A DNA stretch of 30,417 bases, from assembly GCA_003049485.1 (NCBI GenBank), contig PYST01000383.1:4199-34615 (forward strand), given 5' to 3'. The stretch is from Ophioceras dolichostomum. Taxonomy: Eukaryota; Ascomycota; Sordariomycetes; Magnaporthales; Ophioceraceae. Made by a program: the position numbers and the translations under genes. The notes under the pieces were generated by a model. That model saw nothing but the letters and a program-made list of their open reading frames with translations, did not search any database and was not told the origin of the DNA. Below, piece by piece: positions 1-10,870 of this stretch. How positions within the stretch are numbered: position 1 is the stretch's first letter; the number at the start of each line of letters is the position of its first letter.

Positions 1-267
1 GAGGGTGAAAGAGGGGTTTGCATTTATTGACGCCCCTACCTACTCGTTCAACTCATCATTACTGCTCGCTACCTACAAGGAAGATACTTTTCACCAGCCT
101 GATTTCTATGCCGAGATTTCCCCACTTTTCAACTTTGCAACCTAGTCCTAGCCGCGACCGTCTCGTCTTTCCCCACAACGCGATCTTCTTGACTTGTCTC
201 AGCCGTGTTCGTCGATCGAATTAACCTCCCACGATCCCGCGCCGCTATTCTCTTGTAATATTCTGTC

Positions 268-2818
268 ATGTCCGATACCGAAACCCCGTCCCACGAGGAG
301 TTCTTCACTTCCAAGGACGTCGAGGACCCTCTCCGTGCGGTCCTCGTCGGGATCGTGCACGATTTTGAGGCACTGGCAGACTCATACAAGTCCGCCGCGG
401 GTGGCGCCGAGAAGCGGTGCAAGGACATTTTGAAGGATCCTGGCATCGCGGGACTGGTCATGAGCAGGGCAAAAGACAAATACTCTCTGAGAGAAAAGCT
501 GGTCAGACTGGTCCGCGCTCTGGGGGCGAAGCCCCCCACCGAAGCCGTCACAAAGGAGCGCATCCAGGCGGCCCTGCACGACCTCGCCGCCGTCCGCATC
601 ACGCTCTACTTCCCCGACGACGTCCCCGATGTCACCAAGGAGGTTGCCAGCCGCTTCGAAATCCCGGATGGTGACAAGGCCATCATGAGATTCGGCCCGC
701 GCCACGACACCAGATACAGACAACCCCTGAGCAGCACAGGAGCCGCCAGTGGCGACAGTCACACGGGGAAAGTGGCCACCGATCCGGCAAGTCAACAACG
801 CGATGACCAGGCTGCGAGGCGCGCAGGCGCGGAATCTTCGGGCGATGCTGCTGTCGGCTCGGCTGGCTCAGCCTTGGCGAATCAGGGCACGGCGACTGAG
901 GACCGGAAGCTGCGTGATATCTTAGCGTCGGAGTATAGTCTCGGAGTCTGGGAAGCCGTCTCTGTGGATGGCGTCGTGCAGCGCTGGATGAACCAAGGAT
1001 ATCGTGCCGTTCACCTACTCGGGAACTACGAGATAAATGAGCCGACCCCTAGAAGGGTGAAGGTGGAAATTCAGATCACTACAGTGGTTATGCATGCCTG
1101 GACGGAGGTAAGATACCGGTGGACCCTTTTACCAGCTTCCTACCTGCCTAGGTAGGTGCTTAGTGCTTCGCTGAGACCACAGTGGTCGCGGCCTGATGAT
1201 TGACGATTCAGCACTGACGGGTGAGGGGTGAAGGTCGAGCACGACATCATCTACAAAAACAAACACGGCCTGCCCGACAACAACGCGATGAATCGAATGC
1301 TTGATGGCAACAACGGCCTGGCCAGTAAGTATACCAGCCATTTGTGCCCGCGCATTTTCACCTCATATCCAACCAGTCCAACCACGGAGCCCAAACCTTT
1401 ACTGCCGCCATCAGAGCAGACAATGTGCGAAAGCAACTGCTGAGACTTGGACATAAAACAGTCACGAGCGAGATCCTGCTCCAGCAGCTGCGCCAGACCT
1501 ACACCGAGCTTCGCGTACAGGACGAAAAGGATGTCACCGACACTGAGACTCTTCGGACTTGGTTGACGGTGAACTACACTGCTGCCGATCCCCGTTGGGC
1601 CACCGACAAGTTTTACTTCATTGGCGCCCTCGCCAAGGCCTTGAGGCTCACCGGGATCAAGAATGGAAGAGAGCTGAGACAAGTCATTGACGAAACCAGC
1701 CTCCTGAAGGCCAAGCTGGAAGTCAACACACCTGCGAAATGGTTCCACGATCGCTTCCGGTATGGAAACTCCACGGACAGCACGCTTGGTGACCTTACGA
1801 TGGTGATCCTCACTGCGCTCGGCCAACGGCGAAAGGTGGAGGCTGAGAGGTGGCCATCAGCAACATCAGATGGAAACTCCACGGACGGCACGCTTGGTGA
1901 CCTTACTATGGTGCTCCTCACGGCGTTCAGCCAACGGCACAAGGTGGAGGCTGAGAGGTGGCCATTAGCAACACCAGCAGAGTCGAGAGTACCGCCAACA
2001 ATGACTCCAGCACCATGCGAAACCGGCCCAGGGTTGCTGTCTTGTACGACATGCTCTTAGCGTCCAACGCGCTTAGCCTGATGTTCCAAATGCACCCGCA
2101 CCTTGCCTACCTGGAGCTCTGTGGGGGACATGCGAAATGGCTGGAAGACGAGTGGCTCGCTAACTTCAACGACATCACGCGCCTCCTCCTTAACCCCCAA
2201 CCTACGGATCGGGAGACCTTCCTTAAGCTCGGCGACTTCGCCCAGAAATTCCTGAATCACGCGGCCTGGGCCAACTGCCGCCTTTGGATGGTGGCGGTGA
2301 CCCTCTCGAAGCTCTGGGCATTCGTCAACAGGATCGGCTATTGTCCTTCCCAGAGTAGCCCTGAGCCGCTGCCGCCAGGGCACACGGTTCTCTCCCTGAT
2401 ATCCAAGTTCCCCTTTTCGACGAACTTGTTACAAAAAGGCTTTGCTGTACACGAGTTCGTACGCATCGCGACCGAAGAGTTCAACACAGTCACGTGGGGC
2501 TCGATGGGCTGGCCCATGGCCGCCTTCGTGCATAGCCTTCCCAATAACAGCGAGTCCCAGTATCCGGCCCTCCGTGTTGAATCCCAGTATCTGCCACCCC
2601 GTGTCAAATCCTTGCTCGCCGACGGTGACTGCAGAAGGAGAGAGGAGTACCACCTGACGCTGAGCTACAAGACGGCTAGCAAATTGGTCCAGACGATGAA
2701 GGGCGCCCGGCCCGCGAACCTCTGTTTGGAAGTTGCCAAAGGAAGTGATTTTCTGGAATACTTGCACGGGATTGAAAGGGAGACACGGCCACCAGTAGGT
2801 ACCCAGGTAGATAGCTAG
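268..2818 (+). CDS. RelA/SpoT-domain protein (putative eukaryotic alarmone synthetase), multi-exon
   Basis: The family transfers pyrophosphate from ATP to GTP or GDP to make (p)ppGpp-type nucleotides. Exon 1 (268-1107) carries the synthetase core in order: R67-x-K69-x3-S73-x3-K77, DLAAVR at 105-110, QGYRAVH at 243-249, and EIQITTVVMHAW at 267-278. Intron 1108-1233 (GTAAGA...AAG) restores TE|VEHDIIYK, which continues the family's E-V-E-H-D signature. A second intron is probably 1325-1389. Residues about 152-215 are a Ser/Ala/Gly-rich insert that looks disordered. No HD hydrolase domain is visible, so this resembles a synthetase-only protein. The C-terminal half (to 2818) is unfamiliar. It changes frame around a 108-bp tandem duplication; an intron of about 1760-1968 (GTATGG...ATTAG) would join the frames, but an indel is equally possible. 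The family call is secure; activity and the 3' gene model are inferred. Confidence 0.8.
1764..1979 (+). repeat. 108-bp tandem duplication, two copies
   Basis: Copy 1 is 1764-1871 and copy 2 is 1872-1979, with roughly a dozen mismatches. The unit is exactly 36 codons and both copies stay open in the exon-3 frame, encoding GNSTD(S/G)TLGDLTMV plus a KVEAERWP motif. Downstream coding sequence is in a different frame, so the duplication lies at or within a splice or frameshift zone of the RelA/SpoT gene. Confidence 0.9.
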
Positions 2819-3160
2819 GTGGCCTGGTGGGCATATATGTACCAGATACCGGATACCAGATACCAGTTATACGAGCCAGAGCGAGGTAGGCACCTTTCTG
2901 ATAGGCACCTATAGGCTATAGCTCATAAGGACGGCGCTCACTCGGGGTGCCAGCCTCGCCAGGGCCCAGAGCCGGAGTCGGCGACCAGGAAAAACCAACA
3001 CACGCTTCATCGGGTAGTCATCTCACTATCACCTACTAATCAAGTAACAGAAATCATCAAATCCGATATTCACCTCTTCTTCCCTTCTCCCCTCCCCCCC
3101 TTTTTCCCAGGCAGTCACCGATCCGTCTTCAAACAACAGCCTAGGTACCTAGGTACCTAA
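2819..3160. other. Intergenic region between convergent genes
   Basis: No gene is visible in this 342-base spacer, which lies downstream of both neighbours. It contains clustered near-repeats of GATACCAGATACC at 2846-2868 and the palindromic CCTAGGTACC motif at its right edge. A pyrimidine-rich tract at about 3073-3110 may belong to the 3' untranslated regions. Confidence 0.5.
3140..3160. repeat. Palindromic CCTAGGTACCTAGGTACC element
   Basis: Two and a half units of the self-complementary octamer CTAGGTAC sit immediately 3' of the stop codon of the minus-strand surface protein. Partial copies recur in other intergenic parts of the window, near 1146, 2794, 17386, 25358 and 26181-26300. Confidence 0.8.
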
Positions 3161-4381
3161 TTACGCCGCTCTTGCAAAGAACGACACCACGGCAGCCAGC
3201 CCGACGGCCAGCACCGCAGGCGCAAAATACCGCCCCGCGAGCTCCAGAACCACCGGCTTCAGGTGTAGGACTAGCGCAGCGACGAACCCTGCCGCAGACC
3301 GGACCATCACCATGCTCCTCCTACCGCCCCCACCGCCCAGCGCGGGCGGCGCGTCGCCGTCTGTGTGGTAAGTGTCCCGCTCGCGCCACCTCCTCCTCCT
3401 TTCTTCGCGGTGGTCCCGCGCGTTTTGCTGTTGGCGACGAAACTAGCGGTTTCGGTCGCGGTTTCGGTCGCGAATGTTGTGGGGGAGGAGATGACGGAGG
3501 TTCCGCCGTCAGCGTCCGGCGAGGACAAGGAGGAGGAGGCGGACGGGCTGGCGCCGGCGAGAGACGGGTCCGGGGAAACATTGGGAGCAGCGACCGGGTC
3601 GGTGACGAAGACGCCCTGGGTCTGAGCCTGTGCCCGGTCCGGACCTTTCTCGTCGTCGTCGTCGTCGAGGATGGGGACGACGGCGCCGGGGCCGAGCGGG
3701 TTCTTGGACGCCGTCGTCGTGGGGCGCGGAGCCTGCGGGGAGAAGGCCGAGCTGGCACTGTCGATTCCGTCGAGGGCAGGGGCTAGTTTGTTCGCGCCGC
3801 TGTTGGGCTTGGGGCCGGCTTTGACGCTTCCCTTGGACGGGGATGCTGAGGCGACGAGGGACGTTGTCGAGGCTGCGGCAGGAGCGGGGAGGTCGTGTTG
3901 TGTCGGTGGTGGTCGTGGTGGTCTTGGGCACTGTGTGCGAAACACTCTTCGTCTCTGTAGCGTCGTAGATAGTGTCGTTGTCCTCGCTGTTGTTGTTGTT
4001 GTCGTCGTGGTCGCTGCCACCGCCTCCGCTCAGGGTTGTGGAGGTGGTGGAGCTGCGGAGGACTGCTTCTCCTACCGTCTGAAGCGGGTGTTTGGTGAGG
4101 ACCGTGGTGGTCACCGTCATGGTGATCGTGCTTGTCGAGGTCAGGGTCGACGTGGTCACACAGCGGATCTCCGTGGTTGAAGGAAGGCGACCTGTGTCGC
4201 TGCTAGTGGGCTCGGTGCCTGAGTCACCGCTACGGCTGGTAGCGACCGTGTTCATCGCCTGAGCGATGTCAGTAGACGAGCTGGCACGGCATGCCTCGTT
4301 GGCTGCTCCCTGACTGACAAGCATGAGAGAAAGCATCAGCAGCAGCCAGGTATGAAAAATCGTTGGATTGGTTCGGGGCAT
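3161..4381 (-). CDS. Secreted Ser/Thr-rich, mucin-like, probable GPI-anchored surface protein
   Basis: The start chosen at 4381 begins a classical signal peptide (MPRTNPTIFHTWLLLMLSLM, then LVSQGAANEA). A long Ser/Thr-rich stretch follows (TSTLTSTSTITMTVTTTVLT and similar) with acidic and Asn runs, typical of O-glycosylated fungal cell-wall proteins. The reading then passes from one frame (to about 3930) to another (to about 3330) and finally to a third ending at TAA 3161-3163. That last part ends in a hydrophobic tail, FAPAVLAVGLAAVVSFF, as expected for GPI addition. A 68-nt intron (GTAGGA...CTGAAG, about 3324-3257) would join the last two frames in phase. The first junction (about 3885-3960) has no convincing splice pair and could be an intron with a weak donor or an indel. 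Function beyond surface location cannot be inferred. Confidence 0.55.
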
Positions 4382-4891
4382 GTTGGAAATGGGTAGCTTG
4401 AAACAGTTGTGGTAGAGATTCTTGGATCGTGGGAGGGAACGGTCTTTGCAAAGGGAAGAGCAAGGCATTCAGGACAATGATTTGAGCATAGTCGAATCCC
4501 GAAAATAGGAGGGGTAGGGAGGCCTCCTTTGCGCGCCTGCACCTCCCATCTTTGCCGACGATCCAATGCCAGTGAAGCTCCTATGGCTGAGGATGAATGA
4601 GTGATATAGGCCACCTTTGCTTTGTTTGCAGGCCTTGTCGAGCATCTCGGTATCCATAGAAGACCAAAGGCTCGCTCTTCCCCGCTGGCAAGGGCATTCG
4701 GGCTACCTGCTGAAGAGTTTTAACGACGACATGCCTGCATTCCACGCATAGGCGTAAAATGCTGCAAGATGTATTAACGCCAAAAAATGCTCAAGAAATG
4801 TGCATAAAGGCGGAGTGAAGTTTGCCGACGGGACTCTGGGCCCGGCAGCACCGGCCCACGCCCTGGAAGCCATGCCCCTGGAGAGGAAATA

Positions 4892-5347
4892 CTAGATTTG
4901 CCACCACTTCCTGTCCATGATACAAAACGGGAGGTCCGCCTTCACGGCAGCATCGTGTACCCGATCATTCGTCCCGACAAGTTTCTCCTCTATGTCGCGA
5001 ATATAAAGATACAAGCCTTTAGTTATGAAACCTCCCCTGACGACCGGTACATTAGGATCCTCGTGCTCCTTCCCGGGAATGCCAGCGATCCACTGCACGG
5101 CCTGTGCCGCGCTCCCCCAAAATCGTGGTAGACCATAGCGGGCTGGATCGTGATGACATGCGTGTGTCCTTCCGCATCGGGAGACGGCCCATTGGCCCAG
5201 CGCCGGGAAGGACGAATGCCGGACTAGGGGTTCTGCCAGAGTTGGCTGCGAAGACAAGGGTTGCGAGGTAGTTGAACAGAAGGTAATTATATTATAAAGT
5301 GGCAAAAGTCTAACTAGGTTCGAGAGATCGCCTCGTTTGATAGCCAC
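4892..5347 (-). pseudogene. Possible minus-strand gene remnant, unrecognised
   Basis: An open stretch of 151 codons ends at TAG 4892-4894. Only its last 90 codons (about 5165-4892) look protein-like, with segments such as WGSAAQAVQWIAGIPGKE and DLPFCIMDRKWWQI. The sequence just upstream reads better in another frame (GHTHVITIQPAMVYHDFGG), which suggests an indel inside an older coding region. The upstream half runs into AT-rich DNA with no good start. I do not recognise the family. It may be a chance open frame; the case for a remnant rests on composition and the apparent frame change only. Confidence 0.25.
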
Positions 5348-5520
5348 GTAGGCTAAGCATTAGACTAGGCGCGTGCTGGGAGGCGATAGAATCTAATATC
5401 GCAAGTGGCTGGGTATTTCGCGCGCGGTAATAAATTCGGAGATTTATTTACTTGTAAAGGAATAACTATACTTAGCTGATTATAAAAGATTAATATAATT
5501 GTTGGTCAATCAGGTGCGAG
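5270..5520. other. AT-rich, TpA-rich island
   Basis: This 250-base segment is visibly AT-rich (for example TTATATTATAAAG and GATTAATATAATTG) within an otherwise GC-balanced contig. It carries no ORF of note. The composition resembles sequence left by repeat-induced point mutation or an old insertion, but no element boundaries are visible. Confidence 0.45.
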
Positions 5521-5724
5521 CTCCAAGTGACGTAGGGCAATGGCAGTCACTGGGAATGTTGCCTCAGATCCCAGGCAACAGCGCGAGCCCCACTCTCCAC
5601 CACATAGTTAGCACTTCTCTTCCAGCGACTCCGTCGCAAACCTAGCTGAGAACAACCATGAATCAATGAAAACAACCACAACCCCCAGACCAACTTGTGC
5701 ATGCACTTGTCCTGTCTACCCTTG

Positions 5725-5799
5725 CCTTTCCAACAATAATATCAATATGTGGCGTTTCACGNCCTTTCCAACAATAATATCAATATGTGGCGTTTCACG
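5725..5799. repeat. Perfect 37-bp direct duplication flanking a single N
   Basis: CCTTTCCAACAATAATATCA and the next 17 bases occur at 5725-5761 and again, identically, at 5763-5799. One undetermined base (N, position 5762) separates them. This is the usual appearance of a closed scaffold gap in which two overlapping contig ends were joined without merging, so the duplication is probably an assembly artefact. Confidence 0.9.
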
Positions 5800-6325
5800 A
5801 TTATAACCAAAGCCATGCGTTGTTCATTTTTCCATTTTGTTTTTGCGAAATATAAAGTCTACTACTAACTAGCCCTCTATAGTAAAACGCCAGACCGACC
5901 GACTTTTTTTTCCAACATGAGAAGCCAGCCGGATGGATTGTATCTTCCTTTGCAAGGTTGTACCTGCGTGGGTGCAGACACATCTCCCTCTAGCTCTAGT
6001 CGTGCGCACGCAGTTTCCATCAACGCCATCATCATACCATCCGTCATCCTCCTCCACTTAACAATCTCCAACAACGATACGCAAAACGAAATCCAATAAA
6101 CAAAAAACAAGCGGGCAACGAGAAGTGGAAGAAAAGTCTAGTCCGGTCTACCTATATCTATCTATGGTTCCATGCCCCCAATGTCGACAAACAGCAAAAG
6201 AACAACACACTCAAAGGAGAAGGGAAAAACAAGAAAAGAAAAACAAGGGGAGGACAGGAGTGAAGCGTCGCGAGAGTGGGAGCGAAACACAGCGACGAGA
6301 AGACCCTACTCTTCTCTCACTAAGC

Positions 6326-9300
6326 CTAGCTCTCATCATCAGTATCCGGCGGATGCGGCGTGCCCTTCGGGCTATTCAGCCAATCAATGTGCCTCAGCCT
6401 CCTCCGGACCTCCTGCTCCTTGAGCTCCTTCTTCGTCTTCTTCCTCTTCTTCTTGGCGCGGAACTTGAGCTCCCCTCCCTGCTGCGCGTTGTCCTCCACG
6501 CCGCTGTTCGCCGCGCTCGTCACGGCGCTAGTCACAGCGCTGGCCGAGCCGGCGGGTGTGCCGACGCCCGACGTCACTCCGGACCCAGGACGCGAGTCCT
6601 CAAACCGATCGAGCGAAATAGCTGCGTGGCCCCTGTGCGCCACTCGCCCGGCATCGACGTGCCACTGCTCGGAGGCGAGCGCGCCCACGAACTCGTCGTT
6701 GTGCGAGATCATCACCACGCCGCCCTTGAACTCACGGATCGCGACCGCGAGCCCGCCTAGGGAGTCGCGGTCCAGGAAGTTGGTTGGCTCGTCGAGGACA
6801 AGCAGGTGCGGGTTGTTCCACATGGCACCCGCGATGACGACCTTGACCTTCTGCCCGCCCGAGAGCGAGCCGATCTCGTTGTGGTTCGCGATCTCCGGAT
6901 CCAACCCCAGATCTTCGAAGTGCCTCGAGATGACCGCCGGCTGCAGGTCGCGGTAGCCCAACCCTTCGCGGGAGGCCTCGTGGTCGTCGAACTCCTGGAC
7001 GAGCTTGTCGAAGCCGAGGGACAGAAGGGTCTCGCGGGAGATCTGGGTGTTGTGCTTGGGTAGGAAGCCTCGCCATTTCCTGTAGGGATAGAAAGGACGG
7101 ATGTTAGAAAAAGGGGGACGAGAGGAGTGGGGACGAGGCTGAAAGATAAAAACGTGGTCGTCGGTTTCGACTTTGCGTGTCGTTGAAATAAGGCTGCGGG
7201 GCACTAGGGGTAAAAGTGGAGACAGAAAAGAGACACCCCTGGTGACCTCGGCCAACCTGAGGGAGGGCGATTGATGATGATAACGATGACAGACGGACAA
7301 GGAAAGGAATCAAAACTCACACTTCATATTGGAAGGTCTTCTTGTACTTCTGCCTCCCCACCAGGGCCTCGACCTGCCTGTTCCCCTTGCCGTCGCCGAC
7401 GTCGACGAACTTGTCCATCTGCTCGCGGTCCTTGTCGGATAGGACGCGGGTCTGCTTCATGTGCACCTCTCTGTCGTCGCCGTGCTGGTAGCGCCACTGC
7501 AGGTACTGGTTGGGCGTCTTCTCCAGGTGCATCTCGACGTGCTCGAGCGCGTGCTGCTTGATGTACCCGATGCGCAGGTTCGGGTGCTTCTCGACCTTGC
7601 CTGCCGACGGGATCGTCTCGCCCGTGAGCAGCTTGATGAGCGTCGACTTGCCCGCGCCGTTGGGGCCGATGATGGCCACGCGCGACGACAGCGTGAGCTG
7701 GCACGAGACGTCCGAGAGGGATGGTTTGGAAGCCCCCGGGTAGGTGTAGGACACGTTGGTCATGCGGATGATGGCGCGCGTGTTGGACTTGACGCCGCTG
7801 AGGATTCCCGGAGGAGGGAACTTGAACTGCACGTTGCTGGCGGACAGCGTGTAGTAGCTCTTCGCCTCGGGGCGCACCTTGACGAACGCGGCTAGGTTGC
7901 CCTTGAAGTGGCCTAGCTTCTTGCCCGGCTCGTAGTGGTAAATGTCCGTGGTGACCTCGTCCAAAAACTTGGAGTCGTGGCTGACGATCAGACTGGTGAT
8001 GTCCGGGTGCGTCTTGAGGTAGTTCTCCAGCCACTTGATGTTGTCTACGTCCAGGTGATTGGTAGGCTCGTCGAGCAGCAGGACGTCGGCCTTCTGCAGC
8101 ATGGCGCGCGCCAAGGCAAGCTTCATCTTCCACCCTCCCGAGAGGGAGCCGACCTTCTGCGACTGGCGGCCCTCTGGCCCCGCGGTGAAGCCGAACTCGG
8201 CCAGGACGTCTGAGATCTCCTGACGCGAGTACTTCTCCTTGGCCACGGTCGGGTCCTTGCACATGAAGTCGAGAATGCTGACCTCGGCGTCCTCGCCCTG
8301 GTTGTGCTCGACGTAGCAGGTGCGCAGAACAGACTGCGGCGGGAAGCCCTCGAGCTTCTCATTGGCAATGCTGCGCATCAGAGTCGACTTGCCGGCACCA
8401 TTGCGCCCGCACAGACCGTACCGGTGGCCCTTGAGCAAGCGCAAGTTCGTGTGCGAGAGAAGCAGCATTCCACCGTACGCGAGCGAGAAGTCGGCGTTAA
8501 CGATCTCGATCTCGCCGTCGTCCTCCTTCTCCGGCTCGCCGTACTTCCTGTGGTCTTCGTCGATGTAGAACTGCTGCACCGCGGTCGCGACAGTCTCGTG
8601 TGCATTCTCGTTCTTCATCATCAGGGATTTGAGGTGGGGGGCGATGCGGGCGGAAATCCGTTTCGGGTGGCGATGGTTGACATCCTCAGCGATCATTTCG
8701 CAGATGTAGGGGCGCAGGACCTTGAAGAAGTCTTGGTCGCCCGCCAGGCCCTGGGCCTTCTTGATCTCCGCATCGAGCACCTTCGCGACGTCGTCGGCTG
8801 TCGTACGCTCAACCACGTTGTCCTTGTCCATGGCCATGGCCTTGTCCATAACTCCCATGGCTCTGGCAGCCAGCTCGCGCACCTCTGGGAGGGCTGCCCT
8901 ATCGGCCACGTTCTTGACACCGGGTGTGAGCTTAGGAAGGAATGTCCGGGCCTCGATGGGATCGTGCACCAGCTTGGTCAGGTTCTCGACGATGACCACG
9001 GTCTGGCGCAGAACCTCCTGTGAGGTCGTCGGGGTGTTCAGGGAGCGCTCGAGGAAGGGGGTGAGAAGAGCCAAGACCGGAGATGTGACAACGGCCACGA
9101 AAGTCGTCATCGACAGGGCGTGGATCGCCTTCTGAAGGCTCTGCGGGGAGGGCTTCTGCATCGTCTCGATGAGAAGGGGGATGCGCGGGGCGACGTCGTC
9201 GTTGGTCAGAAGGGTCGTGAGCGAAGTCATAGTCTGTAGCGACTGCTTCTCAACCTCGGTCTTCAAATCGTGCATGCCACTCTCGGCGATCGGGATCAGC

Positions 9301-9953
9301 GCGGCGAGCTTGGTGCCCATGGCCTCGCGCAGCACGTCCTTCTCCAGCGCCTCCTCCTTGGTGCCACCGGCGCTGAGCTTGGCCTTATCCGCCATCTTCT
9401 GCATCATCTTCAGGGCGCCGACGGTTCCCTGCCACTTGCCCGTCCGCTTGCCCAGGTATGTTGTGAGGGCCGGGAGTAGACCCACGACCAGGGCCTCGGG
9501 TGATAGGTTCGCGAACAGGGCGTCGAGGCCATACTGCGCAGCGTCGCGAACGACGGCTCCCTTGTCGGCCAGAGCATCGAGGGCGCAGGTGACCATGCCG
9601 CCATCCTGCAGGAGCAGGGCGACTTCGCTGGGTGCGTCGCGAGGCGGGAAGCGCTCGAACAGCGCGCCCAGCAGGTTCTGCGCACTCTCCCTCCGGAGGC
9701 CGCTCTTCTTATCCGCTGCTGCCTTCTTGATCTCGGCGAGAACGCCGTATGACTGCAGACCGCGAAATCCGACGCCGGGAGCGTTCAGCAAAAGATCGCA
9801 AAGCGCGTAGGACGCATCGATGGAGGCGTTCGAGGTGGACGCCGAGAAGACGGCGTCGACCAGGGCGGAGACATCGGCTTGCGACGGCGGGGCGACGCCC
9901 TTGACGACGATGGTTGGGAGAGGATTCATGAGAGGCGAAACAGGATGTGGCAT
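6326..9953 (-). CDS. NEW1: New1/Elf1-type ABC-F ATPase (eEF3-like translation factor)
   Basis: Fungal eEF3/New1 proteins are ribosome-associated ATPases acting in translation elongation, termination and recycling. The 1128-aa protein has an N-terminal HEAT-like region, then ABC1 with Walker A GRNGAGKST (516-524), signature LSGGW (604-608) and Walker B LLLDEPTNHLD (625-635). ABC2 has Walker A GPNGAGKST (763-771), a chromodomain-like insert, LSGGQ (950-954) and LVLDEPTNFLD (971-981). A Lys/Arg-rich tail follows (about 1084-1106). A 241-bp intron (7320-7080, GTGAGT...CTACAG) joins FQYE and VKWRGFLPKHN exactly in phase inside the ABC2 insert. YEVKWRG and ISHNDEFVGA favour New1/Elf1 over true eEF3, and the GHNWV motif of eEF3 is absent. 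The start at 9953 has A at -3; Met at 9929 is an alternative. The Q/N-rich prion-like region of yeast New1 is absent. Confidence 0.9.
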
Positions 9954-10110
9954 CGTCGGGAGAGAAAAAGAAAAGAAAAAAGGAAGAGAAAAGGGCGGCG
10001 CGCGCGTGTGCGGCCTTGGGCGACGGGGGAAAGATGTTCTGTTCCTCTCGAGGGAGCAAGCTGTGTGGGCGGATAGAAAAGTAGAGGCCAAGAAAGAGCG
10101 ACGGAGAGTG
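9954..10110 (-). promoter_or_regulatory. Pyrimidine-rich leader upstream of the ABC-F gene
   Basis: On the minus strand the 45 bases before the start codon are almost wholly C and T with long T runs. This is typical of the leaders and core promoters of strongly expressed fungal translation genes. No clear TATA box was identified. Confidence 0.4.
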
Positions 10111-10870
10111 TCAGCAATTTTCAGCGAGCGGCCGCCAACATGTGGGATGTGGAACCCCTCGAATTTTTTTTCTCACTCTCCTTTTTATCAGTCTTATCAG
10201 GGGAAATAAAATTGGATCCAAGCCAATCGATAATGCACATGTGTCTCCCCGCCTGAAGCTTGTCTTATATAAGCTCGTCTGTTTGCACGGCACCTCAAAA
10301 TGTTTAACTACATCAAACCTACTGCAGGTACTCTACACACCGTGGTGACTTTAAGATTCGTTGTCGTATTGATTTTCTACCGATGCATTTCTTTGTAGAA
10401 GTCAAAGGATGGGTTCTACGCCATTCTCTGCCCCAATCGGTCTGTACTCCGTATCTGGGCCAATTTCTTCTATCCACATTGCAAAGGTGCGGGACAAAGC
10501 TGAGTCAAGTTGGTTCGGTCCGGCTCGACTTGGGCTGCTCGGTCCACACCAAGTGATAGCTCTCACCGGGGCGGCTTCGCCGCAGGACGGTGCCTGCCTC
10601 GCACTGCACATTTGGTCTATTTGTGGTCTCTTGCATTCCGGCCATTACATGCCACGTTCTGGGAAAGTTCGAGTCCCGTTATGGCTCGAACCAATTAGGT
10701 ACCAGTGGGCCCTCTTTCAATCACGGGCGGGGATGGGCTTGATCATCACCCTTCCCACCATTGCACACTCCAATGCCTTAGCCTACGTGTCTAACCCCTA
10801 CACATGTCATTCGTTTTAGCACATTTATTAGTCTATTTAAATGAAAACCCTTGTACCTATCTGAGACGGC
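10111..10870. other. Intergenic region between divergent genes
   Basis: Roughly 760 bases separate the ABC-F start from the next plus-strand start. An open frame at 10409-10819 (136 codons) has no recognisable motif and I do not support it as a gene. The half-palindrome TACTCCGTA occurs at 10444-10452 and its complement TACGGAGTA recurs near 19142. Confidence 0.45.

Larger units (their letters stand above)
4382..6325. other. Long intergenic region, mostly non-coding
   Basis: About 1.9 kb separates the surface-protein gene from the 3' end of the ABC-F gene. The right part (about 5800-6325) contains A-rich sequence likely to include the ABC-F 3' untranslated region. The middle holds a possible minus-strand gene remnant, an AT-rich island and the N-containing duplication, listed separately. 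No complete gene is supported. Confidence 0.5.

Noticed and set aside
3172..3786. Plus-strand open frame of 204 codons opposite the Ser/Thr-rich gene
   Set aside because: Its translation is Arg/Gly/Ala-rich and featureless, as expected from the complement of GC-rich coding DNA. The minus strand carries a signal peptide and GPI-like tail.
7324..8262. Second minus-strand frame of 312 codons inside the ABC-F gene
   Set aside because: It overlaps the Walker and signature motifs of the true frame and translates to an Arg/Gly/Ala-rich shadow.
10640..10700. tRNA-like GTTCGAGTCCCG string
   Set aside because: It resembles a T-loop, but no 5-bp T stem, anticodon arm or acceptor stem can be paired around it.
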